DNA of 23,655 nucleotides from CBDUZS01 sp965371785 (GTDB lineage: Bacteria; Fermentibacterota; Fermentibacteria; Fermentibacterales; JCC-6). The position numbers were made by a program, and so were the translations under genes. Positions 17,809-23,655 of this stretch are shown piece after piece. The stretch lies in contig CBDUZS010000041.1 in the NCBI GenBank assembly GCA_965371785.1, positions 1-23,655 on the forward strand, read 5' to 3'. Positions within the stretch are counted from its first letter, which is position 1. Each line of letters begins with the position of its first letter. Below the pieces are notes generated by a model, which saw nothing but the letters and a program-made list of their open reading frames with translations, had not been told where the DNA came from and made no database searches.

Positions 17809-18834
17809 TCAGGATGGCCCGCTAGTAAGGACGATGAGATACTCCTCATCTCCGTGGGTTGACATATCCTGCGGATAACCGTCAATGGGGATCTCGGCGA
17901 TCACCTGTCCCTGACCGTACAGTTCGTCGATTACCGTAACAAGGCAGTTTCCGTCGCCAGTGTTGCTCAGTACGTAGATGTAGCGTCCGCCATTGTCAGC
18001 TGCAATCTTGATCGGATTCCCCGCAATACCGTAGTCGGGAGAGGGCGGTTCAGGCCGTACAATCTTCAGGATCTGACCGTAACTGGAGCCCCAGTTGGGT
18101 AAGGAGGCATAGTAGTACTCATCCACAGAGGGGTAGGGAATGACATCGTTTATTATTGTGCCAACACCCTCTGGAGGACGTGCGGACATAGTGCCCGAAT
18201 TGAGTGTTACGAATGCATATCCTCCACCTACATCGGATCCGACAAGAAGCGAATCGCCGTCAAAGGCTATTGTAACGCAGGAGGGAGTGAGCCAGAGCAA
18301 GTCAGATCGCTCTACGTTATAAGAAGAAGGATTGATCTCCCTGACGTAGTTGTCCTGTCCATCAACAGTGTAGATCTTGGTATTAGGCATCGAGCGTGAA
18401 CTGCAGAGAGCAACCGTAGAGGGACCTGGTGAAAAAACACCTACTATGGAATTCGATGCGATGCTCACCTGAATGATCTGTCCGCCGGAACCCAGAACGT
18501 AAAGGCTCGATCTCGGAGGAGGTGATGTCATGCCGAACGCAGGCTGCCCGGTCCCCGTATCGATTGTGAAGGAGGTATCAATGACCATTTCAGCAGAATC
18601 TATCCTGTACAGCCTGCCGAAAGCGTTGTAGACGAAGAAGAGTGTACTGTTGATCGAGCAGATTGACCTGCCGTCCGTGATACCCTCCAGAGTGTCCACG
18701 ATCGTAAAATCGGAGGTGCTGATGAACGTGACACTGGATTGTACGGAGCCGCTCACCTCTGTAACACTGTGACAGCTTGAGAAAAGGCAGATCGATGCGA
18801 AGATCACCGCGGGAATTCGAAGAAGGCTTTTCAT
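17809..18834 (-). CDS. Propeller-like (YncE-type) lipoprotein, tandem paralog 1
   Basis: 341 residues. Of two close ATGs, the one at 18834 has GGGAG nine bases upstream, whereas the ATG at 18843 abuts the Shine-Dalgarno, so 18834 is chosen. The lipoprotein signal ends L-F-S-S-C and is followed by H-S-V-T-E-V-S-G. The body has the same propeller-like repeats and invariant middle block as the two downstream copies. It is the first gene of the three-gene array. No function can be assigned from motifs. Confidence 0.8.
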   Translation of the reverse strand: MKSLLRIPAVIFASICLFSSCHSVTEVSGSVQSSVTFISTSDFTIVDTLEGITDGRSICSINSTLFFVYNAFGRLYRIDSAEMVIDTSFTIDTGTGQPAFGMTSPPPRSSLYVLGSGGQIIQVSIASNSIVGVFSPGPSTVALCSSRSMPNTKIYTVDGQDNYVREINPSSYNVERSDLLWLTPSCVTIAFDGDSLLVGSDVGGGYAFVTLNSGTMSARPPEGVGTIINDVIPYPSVDEYYYASLPNWGSSYGQILKIVRPEPPSPDYGIAGNPIKIAADNGGRYIYVLSNTGDGNCLVTVIDELYGQGQVIAEIPIDGYPQDMSTHGDEEYLIVLTSGPS

Positions 18835-18868
18835 TGTTTTCATCTCCCGTACAAAGAGTAGTTACCAT

Positions 18869-18902
18869 CCTCATCTGAATATCAGTCCAAATCAGGATGA
18901 GG
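18869..18902. repeat. Inverted repeat between the GNAT and lipoprotein genes
   Basis: CCTCATCTGA and TCAGGATGAGG form a 10-bp stem with a one-base bulge and a 13-base loop, in the 105-base gap after the GNAT stop. There is no T run on either side, so it is not a clear intrinsic terminator; it may be an mRNA end structure or an operator for the lipoprotein operon. Confidence 0.3.
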
Positions 18903-18939
18903 AACACCCTTCCGGGAGTCGTCAGTAAAGGAGAGATAT

Positions 18940-19689
18940 CTATCTCAGTTCGTGGCACATCCAGACGTTCGGCTCCACGTAGACTCCCCTGTCCGCCACA
19001 AGGTCAATCTCCACCCTGGCAAGAGCACCGTCCACATGGTAGCTGCCGGACCTGGTGAAGGTCCGTCCAGTCCATTTTTTCCAGTCGGACAGTGATCCTG
19101 TGATGGTCATCGCCTGTCTGCAGATTCCGATCATGTCCGCTCCGAGCCTTGAATGAATCCTCAGCCAGGGGTCCCGGGGCAATCCATCCTCGCGAATGAG
19201 AGCAACGTATTCGTTGATTGACAGCTCTGGATGAAGATGCTTGTGAGATGGTCTGACCGGAATGATCAGAGTCGACAGACCGTTGCTGAGCCCCAGGTCA
19301 CGCAGAGCACTTACAGCCATGGTGCCGAGTCCCCTGCCCTGCCATTCCCTGGCAACGGTAATGGACACCCCACAGTGAATATTCGGTTCGAGTCCCGATT
19401 CGAAATCGCTGAATCCCTTCTCCATTGCCCAGTCCCATCCCCTGTCCGGAAGCTCGGACAGGTCATCATCGAACCGGAGGAGGAGACTGTTACCCAACGC
19501 AACCACTTCACCATCGCCGTTGATCATACCGAACTGGAATTCCGGGAATACATCGTAGAGTCTGTCCCACAAACGGTTTGCTACGGAATCATTCAGCATG
19601 AACTCGGGCCAGACGTCCGTGAGGCGCTGCTCACCCTCGAGGATCAGCTCCAGATCATCAGCGGCAGTGATTATCCTGTAATCGTTCAT
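18940..19689 (-). CDS. GNAT-family acetyltransferase
   Basis: 249 residues from the ATG at 19689. The GNAT acetyl-CoA motif A is visible as R-E-W-Q-G-R-G-L-G-T-M-A (Q/R-x-x-G-x-G), preceded by the beta-4-like strand containing G-V-S-I-T-V. The C-terminal half with R-I-H-S-R-L-G-A resembles the later strands of N-acyltransferases of this superfamily. The acceptor is unknown. The frame stays open to a GTG at 19737, but that part lies inside the terminator hairpin of the RRM gene, so the shorter start is used. The Shine-Dalgarno is weak (GGAA). Confidence 0.82.
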   Translation of the reverse strand: MNDYRIITAADDLELILEGEQRLTDVWPEFMLNDSVANRLWDRLYDVFPEFQFGMINGDGEVVALGNSLLLRFDDDLSELPDRGWDWAMEKGFSDFESGLEPNIHCGVSITVAREWQGRGLGTMAVSALRDLGLSNGLSTLIIPVRPSHKHLHPELSINEYVALIREDGLPRDPWLRIHSRLGADMIGICRQAMTITGSLSDWKKWTGRTFTRSGSYHVDGALARVEIDLVADRGVYVEPNVWMCHELR

Positions 19690-19715
19690 TGTTCCAGAGA
19701 TTCCCCTGAACAGAA

Positions 19716-19741
19716 AGGGGTGGCCCCGAAGGACCACCCCT
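19716..19741 (-). terminator. Intrinsic terminator with UUCG loop after the RRM gene
   Basis: Read on the minus strand, AGGGGTGGTCC pairs with GGGCCACCCCT (11 bp, one G-U pair) around a TTCG tetraloop, followed by TTTCTG. It begins 14 bases after the RRM gene stop. The U tract is short, but the stem is very stable. On the plus strand the same stem is followed by CTTTTAAG, so it could also stop transcripts from the other side. Confidence 0.75.
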
Positions 19742-19755
19742 CTTTTAAGAGATGC

Positions 19756-20028
19756 TTAGTAGTTATCCCGTGGGGGACGAGGTTTGCTGATGGCGAAATC
19801 GACGCGCACCTGCCTGCCCTCGATTGACTGGCCGTTCATCTCCTGCTGAGCGACAGCTGCATCTTCTTCGGTTTCGAAGGTGACAAAGCCGAAACCACGT
19901 GACCTTCCGGTCTCACGGTCGAGTACGACCTTCGCCTGGACGATCTCGCCGAAGCGTGCGAACGCTTCCTCAAGAGTAGCGTCGTTTGTTGCCCAGGGCA
20001 AACCACCAACAAAAAGTTTCTTGCTCAT
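19756..20028 (-). CDS. RRM-domain RNA-binding protein
   Basis: 90 residues, a single RNA-recognition motif. RNP2 (LFVGGL) is at 5-10 and RNP1 (RGFGFVTF) at 44-51, with the aromatic residues needed for base stacking in place; a short basic/proline tail (K-P-R-P-P-R-D-N-Y) follows. Such small single-RRM proteins (as in cyanobacterial Rbp) bind RNA and are often cold-induced. The ATG has AGGAG seven bases upstream. It has its own promoter (20314-20342), a leader of about 280 bases with hairpins, and its own terminator, so it is probably monocistronic and post-transcriptionally controlled. Confidence 0.95.
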   Translation of the reverse strand: MSKKLFVGGLPWATNDATLEEAFARFGEIVQAKVVLDRETGRSRGFGFVTFETEEDAAVAQQEMNGQSIEGRQVRVDFAISKPRPPRDNY

Positions 20029-20307
20029 TCGAGCTCCTGTTCCCGGGGCTGAAACAGCCCCTTCTCTGTTTGCGGCAAGAAGCCGCTATTCGACCCCACT
20101 GTGGGGTCATCTCACACTACGGGATAACGGCCCCGAACCGCGCCGTAAGGCGATTACATACTCTTCGCAACGGGAATGAACTCAGACTCGAACTGGGAAA
20201 GTTCTGATGAAGGTGACAGGTTGCACCTGGAATCGGCCAGTCAGTCAGTAGCAGATACCTCTCGCGAAGAAACATAACAACGTGCATTACACGTATGAAC
20301 AATAACG
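20029..20307 (-). promoter_or_regulatory. Long structured 5' leader of the RRM gene
   Basis: The inferred transcript has about 280 untranslated bases. Three hairpins sit in a row just upstream of the ribosome binding site: 20092-20108 (GACCCCA/TGGGGTC), 20072-20086 (GCGGC/GCCGC) and 20045-20061 (GGGGCTG-AAA-CAGCCCC, plus-strand reading). This gene-free stretch (20029-20506) otherwise holds only the promoter and the start region of the next gene. A thermosensor or autoregulatory binding site, as in cold-shock mRNAs, is an inference. Confidence 0.55.
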
Positions 20308-20313
20308 GGACGG

Positions 20314-20342
20314 ATTATAAGTAGTCCGGACCGTTCTGTCCA
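20314..20342 (-). promoter_or_regulatory. Sigma70-type promoter of the RRM gene
   Basis: On the minus strand TGGACA (20342-20337, five of six matches) is followed after exactly 17 bases by a perfect TATAAT (20319-20314). Start of transcription is expected near 20307. An inverted repeat CCGGACC/GGTCCGG (20326-20332 and 20350-20356) straddles the -35 box and could be a regulatory site. Confidence 0.75.
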
Positions 20343-20430
20343 GTACCCGGGTCCGGCAATTCAATGTACTGCAAAATTTTGTTCTTTTCCACACCAGGCA
20401 GATGAAGGAGAACACGAAGAGAAATAGTAT

Positions 20431-20459
20431 TTCCAGCAACGTATGCGGAAACATTGACC
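20431..20459 (+). promoter_or_regulatory. Conserved dyad plus TTGACC upstream of propeller gene 1
   Basis: The 22 bases 20431-20452 recur exactly at 21356-21377 in front of the second copy. They contain an imperfect inverted repeat, TTCC(A)GCA and TGCGGAA around ACGTA. In both copies TTGACC follows at once (20454-20459 here) and could be a -35 box; 17 bases further there is only a poor -10 (CATTTA). Sequence between this block and the Shine-Dalgarno has diverged, so the block itself seems constrained. Confidence 0.45.
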
Positions 20460-20506
20460 CCGGGTACGGTTTTCATCATTTATCCAGTGCTTGGAAAGGA
20501 GTTCAT

Positions 20507-21274
20507 ATGCGTAAAGCTATTTTTGCGCTCTTTTTCGTGATGGCTCTCGTCATGGGGAAGAGTATCGTACTGACACTGGATGCGCCAGACACGGGAATAA
20601 GCGGCCTGGCCTGGGGTGACGGCAAACTGTGGGCAGTTGATGAGACAACTGACTACGTTCACAGTATCAACCCCGAAACGGGAGAGATACTTTCAACATT
20701 TTACGTTGCCCACTCCTCAACATATTTCCCTACGGGACTTGCATACTCTGAAACCCACAACATGGTCCTCGTGGGCTTATGGAACAACGGAACTACAGGC
20801 TACGTTTACAAGTATTCACCTGACGGGACATATCTCGGCCAGGTGGATATGTGCGGTGGTTGAGGCAACCCTGTCTCGTCGGTGACGGGACTTTCCGCAG
20901 AGGCAAACTATCTGTACCTGGGTTCTCGGAATCAGAACAGAGCCTACCGCTACACTCTTCCCACTATTGCATCCAGAGTGAGTTACTGCTACTTCACACT
21001 GTACAGCCAGACAAGAGACATAGTGAAGACACCGGATAATCTGGTCTGGGTAGCATCCGACAACACCACGCTAACGCTTGCCTGCTACAATGCAAGCGGC
21101 GTCAGAGTGGACGACATCATGAACGACCTGGTTCCACACGCCAGGGGCGTTGCCATGGATCCCGATGGCTACCTCTGGGTAAGCGATCCAGTGAACGATC
21201 TCATTTACAAGATCGACCTTTCGCTTTCTCTGCAGCATCAGACATGGGGCGAACTGAAATCAATGTTCGATTAA
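20507..21274 (+). CDS. Candidate selenoprotein: secreted beta-propeller-like protein, copy 1 (in-frame TGA at 20861)
   Basis: ATG at 20507 has AAGGAG six bases upstream; the frame runs to TAA at 21272-21274, 255 residues if the TGA at codon 119 (20861-20863) is read through. A signal peptide covers about 1-18. The body has propeller-like repeats (G-I-S-G-L-A-W-G-D-G-K-L-W-A-V, Y-F-P-T-G-L-A-Y, L-W-V-S-D-P-V-N-D-L-I-Y), so it resembles NHL/SMP-30-like proteins. Around the TGA the protein is V-D-M-C-G-G-(U)-G-N-P-V, a CxxU-like motif with Cys116. Downstream codons are conserved with copy 2, including in-frame indels. A SECIS-like hairpin follows the TGA. If the TGA is a true stop, the product is 118 residues. 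A new start after TGA (GTG 20882) lacks a Shine-Dalgarno. Confidence 0.75.
20861..20901 (+). promoter_or_regulatory. Candidate bacterial SECIS element, copy 1
   Basis: Nine bases after the TGA, GTCTCGTC (20873-20880) pairs fully with GACGGGAC (20884-20891; one U-G pair) around the loop GGU. The loop starts 17 bases after TGA and begins with G, which fits the published layout of bacterial SECIS hairpins (stem of four or more pairs, apical loop with an early G, 16-37 bases from the UGA). The whole 41-base stretch is identical in copy 2. Confidence 0.7.
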
Positions 21275-21298
21275 GTTAATCAAGCTAAGCGACGAAAG

Positions 21299-21320
21299 CC
21301 CCCGGGAAACCGGGGGTTTT
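21299..21320 (+). terminator. Intrinsic terminator of propeller gene 1
   Basis: CCCCCGG-GAAA-CCGGGGG followed by TTTTCT, 24 bases after the TAA of the gene. The GNRA-looped stem is almost the same as the one after copy 2, so the duplication included the terminator. Confidence 0.92.
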
Positions 21321-21355
21321 CTATATCCCGACGAGAATCACAAAAGAAACTACAG

Positions 21356-21383
21356 TTCCAGCAACGTATGCGGAAACTTGACC
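21356..21383 (+). promoter_or_regulatory. Conserved dyad plus TTGACC upstream of propeller gene 2
   Basis: This is the second copy of the 22-base block at 20431-20452, identical and again followed directly by TTGACC (21378-21383), with CATTTT 17 bases on. It lies between the terminator of gene 1 and the start of gene 2, so gene 2 probably has its own promoter. The match may reflect a promoter, an operator or both. Confidence 0.45.
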
Positions 21384-21430
21384 AGCCGCATAGGATTTAT
21401 CATTTTCCTACCATATGAAAGGAGATTCAT

Positions 21431-22204
21431 ATGCGTAAAGCTATTGTTGTCCTCTTTTTCATGATGGCTATCGTCATGGGAACGAACATCGTAAGCACTT
21501 TCAACACACCCGATGCAGGCATCAGCGGCCTGGCCTGGGGTGACGGCAAGCTGTGGGCGGTTGGTGAAGTAACGAGCACCGTGTACAGCATCGATCCCGT
21601 AACGGGTGATGTACTGTCATCGTTTCTCGTAGAACATCCCTTCAGTTACTTCCCTACAGGACTTGCCTACTCCGAAACCCACAACATGATTCTGGTGGGT
21701 CTGTGGAACAACGGGACTACGGGCTATGTCTACAAGTATTCTCCTGACGGGACTTACCTCGGTCAGGTAGATATGTGCGGGGGTTGAGGCAACCCTGTCT
21801 CGTCGGTGACGGGACTTTCCGCAGAAGACAACTACCTTTACCTCGGTTCAACGAATCAGAACAAATCATATCGCTACACACTTCCCTACATCTCAGGCAG
21901 AACGGACTTTGCCACCTTCACATCGTACAGTGAGACAAGAGACATTGTGAAGGTCCCCTATAGCATTGATCTGGTCTGGGTAGCATCCGACAACCCTCTG
22001 GTTCCACTTGCCTGCTTCAACAAAAGCGGTGTCAGAGTTGCTGAGATTACGTACGAGCAGGTTCCTGGCGCAAGGGGCCTGGCCATGGATCCCAGCGGCA
22101 ATATTCTCTGGATTAGCGATCCGGTGAACGACCTCATTTACGAGGTCGATGTTTCGCTTTCTCTGGAGACCAGTACCTGGGGCGCACTGAAAACAGCTTT
22201 CTAA
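21431..22204 (+). CDS. Candidate selenoprotein: secreted beta-propeller-like protein, copy 2 (in-frame TGA at 21785)
   Basis: ATG at 21431 has AAAGGAG upstream; the frame runs to TAA at 22202-22204, 257 residues with read-through of the TGA at codon 119 (21785-21787), the same codon number as copy 1. Signal peptide about 1-18. The N-terminal half up to the TGA is very similar to copy 1. The C-terminal half is clearly homologous too, with conserved L-V-W-V-A-S-D-N, S-G-V-R-V, A-R-G-x-A-M-D-P and S-D-P-V-N-D-L-I-Y, and length differences only in multiples of three. C-G-G-(U) at 116-119 is a thioredoxin-like CxxU spacing. Many genes here stop with TGA, so general recoding is excluded. Role unknown; a redox-active secreted propeller is inference. 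Confidence 0.75.
21785..21825 (+). promoter_or_regulatory. Candidate bacterial SECIS element, copy 2
   Basis: The hairpin GTCTCGTC-GGT-GACGGGAC is at 21797-21815, in the same position relative to the TGA as in copy 1. All 41 bases from the TGA onward match copy 1, while flanking coding sequence differs at synonymous positions, pointing to constraint on the RNA itself. Confidence 0.7.
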
Positions 22205-22217
22205 TCACATGTGCCTG

Positions 22218-22244
22218 AAGCCCCCGGGAAACCGGGGGCTTTCT
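22218..22244 (+). terminator. Intrinsic terminator of propeller gene 2
   Basis: AAGCCCCCGG-GAAA-CCGGGGGCTT is a perfect 10-bp stem with a GNRA loop, followed by TCTC, 13 bases after the TAA. The T tract is shorter than in the first copy. Confidence 0.9.
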
Positions 22245-22291
22245 CTATCCCGATGCAGATTTTTCATTCCACATTCAAGGCGTTATATTTC

Positions 22292-22320
22292 TTGACAGTT
22301 CTCAATGGGAAGTCTATCTT
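22292..22320 (+). promoter_or_regulatory. Sigma70-type promoter of tRNA-Asn
   Basis: A perfect TTGACA (22292-22297) is followed after 17 bases by TATCTT (22315-22320, four of six matches to TATAAT). Transcription would start about ten bases before the tRNA. Confidence 0.78.
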
Positions 22321-22336
22321 CACCTGCGTTTTTGGT

Positions 22337-22412
22337 GCCTCGATAGCTCAGCTGGTAGAGCGGGTGGCTGTTAACCACTAGGTCCGAGGTTCGAGTCCTC
22401 GTCGAGGCGCCA
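22337..22412 (+). tRNA. tRNA-Asn (anticodon GTT)
   Basis: A complete cloverleaf: seven-pair acceptor stem GCCTCGA/TCGAGGC, D arm with AGCTCAGCTGGTAGAGC, anticodon stem GGTGG/CCACT with loop CTGTTAA (anticodon GTT), and T arm CGAGG-TTCGAGT-CCTCG. The discriminator base is G and the CCA end is encoded (22410-22412). It reads AAC/AAU codons. Confidence 0.97.
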
Positions 22413-22453
22413 CTATTTGCTTGTCTACCAATAACAAAGATATGACCGTCTAG

Positions 22454-22470
22454 ATAGAATCGGATTCTAT
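22454..22470. repeat. Perfect inverted repeat between tRNA-Asn and the DUF1566 gene
   Basis: ATAGAATC-G-GATTCTAT, 8-base arms around one base. As RNA it would form a 7-bp stem with a CGG loop. It lies 19 bases past the stop of the convergent DUF1566 gene and 42 bases after the tRNA. No T run follows on either strand, so its role as terminator is uncertain. Confidence 0.4.
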
Positions 22471-22488
22471 GGAGTGCCTAGAAGTCGA

Positions 22489-23655
22489 CTATTCCATTAC
22501 TGCAAAGACACGAAGCCTGTCCAAGTTAAGACTCCCCTGCTCGCTGCCACCCTCGAAGAACGTGAATTGCCAGCAACTGACACCCACTCCTACTGTAGAT
22601 AACCAGGCGTCATCGGAATCATCACACCAGACGTAAACTCCGGAGTTCTCGAATGGCCCCCAGGACGATGTTGTGACACCGGCCTCGTAGAGATCTTCGA
22701 GTTCGAATGGAGTCGGGAATCGCCAGAGTCCACCTTGTGCATGAATCCAGTCAGTGGCATCTCCAACGGAAATACCGATATCCGGCCCGATAAGCCATCG
22801 TAGATCTGTTTCCCGGTCGATTATCGAGCCATCAGATTGAACATGGAACCTGGCTGAGTGATCTATAGTGTCTGGTCTGACTAGTTCAGATTCTAACATG
22901 TACGGATCGGATACAGCCAGGAGTCTGATGTAGTTATAGTCCTCACCACTGTTCTCCTCTGGTCTTACGCTTCCAAATAATGTGAAACCGAACAAGGTGT
23001 TCAGATACGAGAATGCTCTCCGTCCTTCGGCAGATTTATACCACAAGCCGTTCCCGAACAGACCGAAGAGCTCGAATGGGCCCATGTTGGATGGCCAGAC
23101 CAGTCCGGCTTCATGAAGATTCCTCAGTTCCTGTAACGTTGGCAGTCTCCATAATGATCCTAGCTGGAGAAGGAAATAGTATTCCGACATATCATTTCCG
23201 GTTCTATCCGGACCAAGATGCCACACCAGGCCTGTATGAAGATCTGTGATGTTACCTGAGGTATCCCTCGAAAACCTGGCGTCTTCGATACTGGGCAACC
23301 GCTCTCGGGACGACATGACTCCTATGCAGTCGCATTCACGTACTGCAAGGACCATAGCACCGAACCTCGCTTCATCATGCGAATACACTTCACCGGCATC
23401 AACATTGACAACGGAGAAAATACCGTTGACGCTATTGTCTTCAGCCCAGAAGGTCATTCCAGTGTGATAGCGATTGTACAACTGACGATATGAATCGGAA
23501 AATTGCATGAGTTCGCTTGTATCGGGGAATCTCCAGCCTTCTCCGAGAGAATGGATTAGCCTTACGGCATCAGACCATCCCATGTTGTCATGTGATGGTA
23601 GAAACCACTCCAATCCAGAGTCATTCAAGCGAAATGCACCGGAAGCTTCCACTAC
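22489..23655 (-). CDS. DUF1566 (Lcl C-terminal-like) repeat protein, 5' end outside window
   Basis: The frame is open to the right edge of the window (the GTG at 23652 is just an internal codon as far as can be judged), so the N-terminus, probably with a signal peptide, is missing. At least 388 residues remain. Three DUF1566-type repeats are seen, each with a G-L-x-W or D-L-R-W strand, then about 25 residues later G-x-L-W-R-(F/L)-P-T-x-x-E-L: near residues 12-48, 140-178 and 285-325. The family is found on secreted or surface proteins and often shows ligand-binding or adhesive roles, without a defined reaction. The stretch is richer in A/T than the rest of the window and follows a tRNA gene. 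Confidence 0.75.
   Translation of the reverse strand, partial: VVEASGAFRLNDSGLEWFLPSHDNMGWSDAVRLIHSLGEGWRFPDTSELMQFSDSYRQLYNRYHTGMTFWAEDNSVNGIFSVVNVDAGEVYSHDEARFGAMVLAVRECDCIGVMSSRERLPSIEDARFSRDTSGNITDLHTGLVWHLGPDRTGNDMSEYYFLLQLGSLWRLPTLQELRNLHEAGLVWPSNMGPFELFGLFGNGLWYKSAEGRRAFSYLNTLFGFTLFGSVRPEENSGEDYNYIRLLAVSDPYMLESELVRPDTIDHSARFHVQSDGSIIDRETDLRWLIGPDIGISVGDATDWIHAQGGLWRFPTPFELEDLYEAGVTTSSWGPFENSGVYVWCDDSDDAWLSTVGVGVSCWQFTFFEGGSEQGSLNLDRLRVFAVME

Larger units (their letters stand above)
15724..18834 (-). repeat. Threefold tandem gene duplication of about 1 kb units
   Basis: The three lipoprotein genes align over their whole length. The DNA of the central block stays very similar (for example GGAGGAGGTGATGTCATG on the plus strand at about 16421, 17461 and 18517), while the 5' and 3' parts have diverged more. 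This pattern suggests old duplication with either strong constraint or gene conversion in the middle block. Confidence 0.85.
20431..22244 (+). repeat. Tandem duplication of a whole transcription unit (about 0.9 kb each)
   Basis: Unit 1 (20431-21320) and unit 2 (21356-22244) share, in order, the 22-base dyad block, TTGACC, the AAGGAG ribosome site, the coding frame with its TGA and hairpin, and a GAAA-looped terminator. Confidence 0.88.

Noticed and set aside
19690..19737. GTG 19737 as start of the acetyltransferase
   Set aside because: These bases form the intrinsic terminator of the RRM gene.
20507..22204. Reading the two TGA-containing genes as pseudogenes or as split genes
   Set aside because: Both copies keep the frame after the TGA with in-frame indels and conserved motifs, both keep terminators, and the GTG after the TGA has no Shine-Dalgarno. 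An inherited nonsense mutation would be expected to let the downstream part decay.
1..23655. Genome-wide reassignment of UGA to Trp or Gly
   Set aside because: TGA is the plain stop of many complete genes here (ABC ATPase, plsY, der, cyclotransferase, AlkD-like, receptor), several overlapping the next start.
1..23655. CRISPR arrays, insertion sequences, rRNA genes, phage genes
   Set aside because: No regularly spaced repeats, transposase or integrase frames, rRNA segments or phage structural genes were seen.

Overview
This window reads as a bacterial chromosome segment of moderately high GC with dense genes, frequent GTG/TTG starts and clear Shine-Dalgarno sites. The envelope is Gram-negative in type: a TonB-dependent receptor with an N-terminal carboxypeptidase-regulatory-like domain, many lipoproteins, periplasmic proteases and a Wzm/Wzt-type polysaccharide exporter. 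The protein style resembles the FCB group or a related uncultured phylum, but that placement is inference; no marker here fixes it.

Layout. 1-5022 (minus): an operon der - plsY - ABC permease - ABC ATPase - GT39-type membrane glycosyltransferase (cut by the window start), with overlapping or abutting genes and a recognisable sigma70 promoter at 5051-5078. 5170-8418 (plus): a GAF-HD-GYP protein followed directly by a CHASE2 adenylate/guanylate cyclase, so c-di-GMP turnover and cyclic-nucleotide synthesis are coupled. 8547-10893 (plus): secreted SH3b protein, M48 metalloprotease and a lipoprotein glutaminyl cyclotransferase. 10883-11575 (minus): an AlkD-like DNA glycosylase. 11702-11830 (plus): a 42-residue Cys-rich small protein. 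11844-14510 (minus): TonB-dependent receptor. 14637-15704 (plus): an S41-like lipoprotein. 15724-18834 (minus): three tandem paralogous propeller-like lipoproteins. 18940-19689 (minus): GNAT acetyltransferase. 19756-20028 (minus): RRM RNA-binding protein behind a long structured leader and a sigma70 promoter. 20507-22204 (plus): two tandem paralogous secreted propeller proteins. 22337-22412: tRNA-Asn. 22489-23655 (minus): a DUF1566-repeat protein cut by the window end.

The most striking observation is in 20507-22204. Each of the two paralogs is interrupted at codon 119 by the same in-frame TGA, giving a Cys-Gly-Gly-UGA (CxxU-like) motif. The reading frame continues for about 136-138 conserved codons after it. 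Nine bases after each TGA there is an 8-bp hairpin with a GGU apical loop, which fits the layout of a bacterial SECIS element. The 41 bases starting at TGA are identical in the two copies, whereas the 14 codons just before it carry five synonymous differences. TGA is an ordinary stop for many other genes in the window, so this is best explained as local recoding, most likely selenocysteine, in a family of secreted beta-propeller proteins that I do not recognise as a known selenoprotein family. Whether the genome has selA/selB/selC/selD cannot be seen from here.
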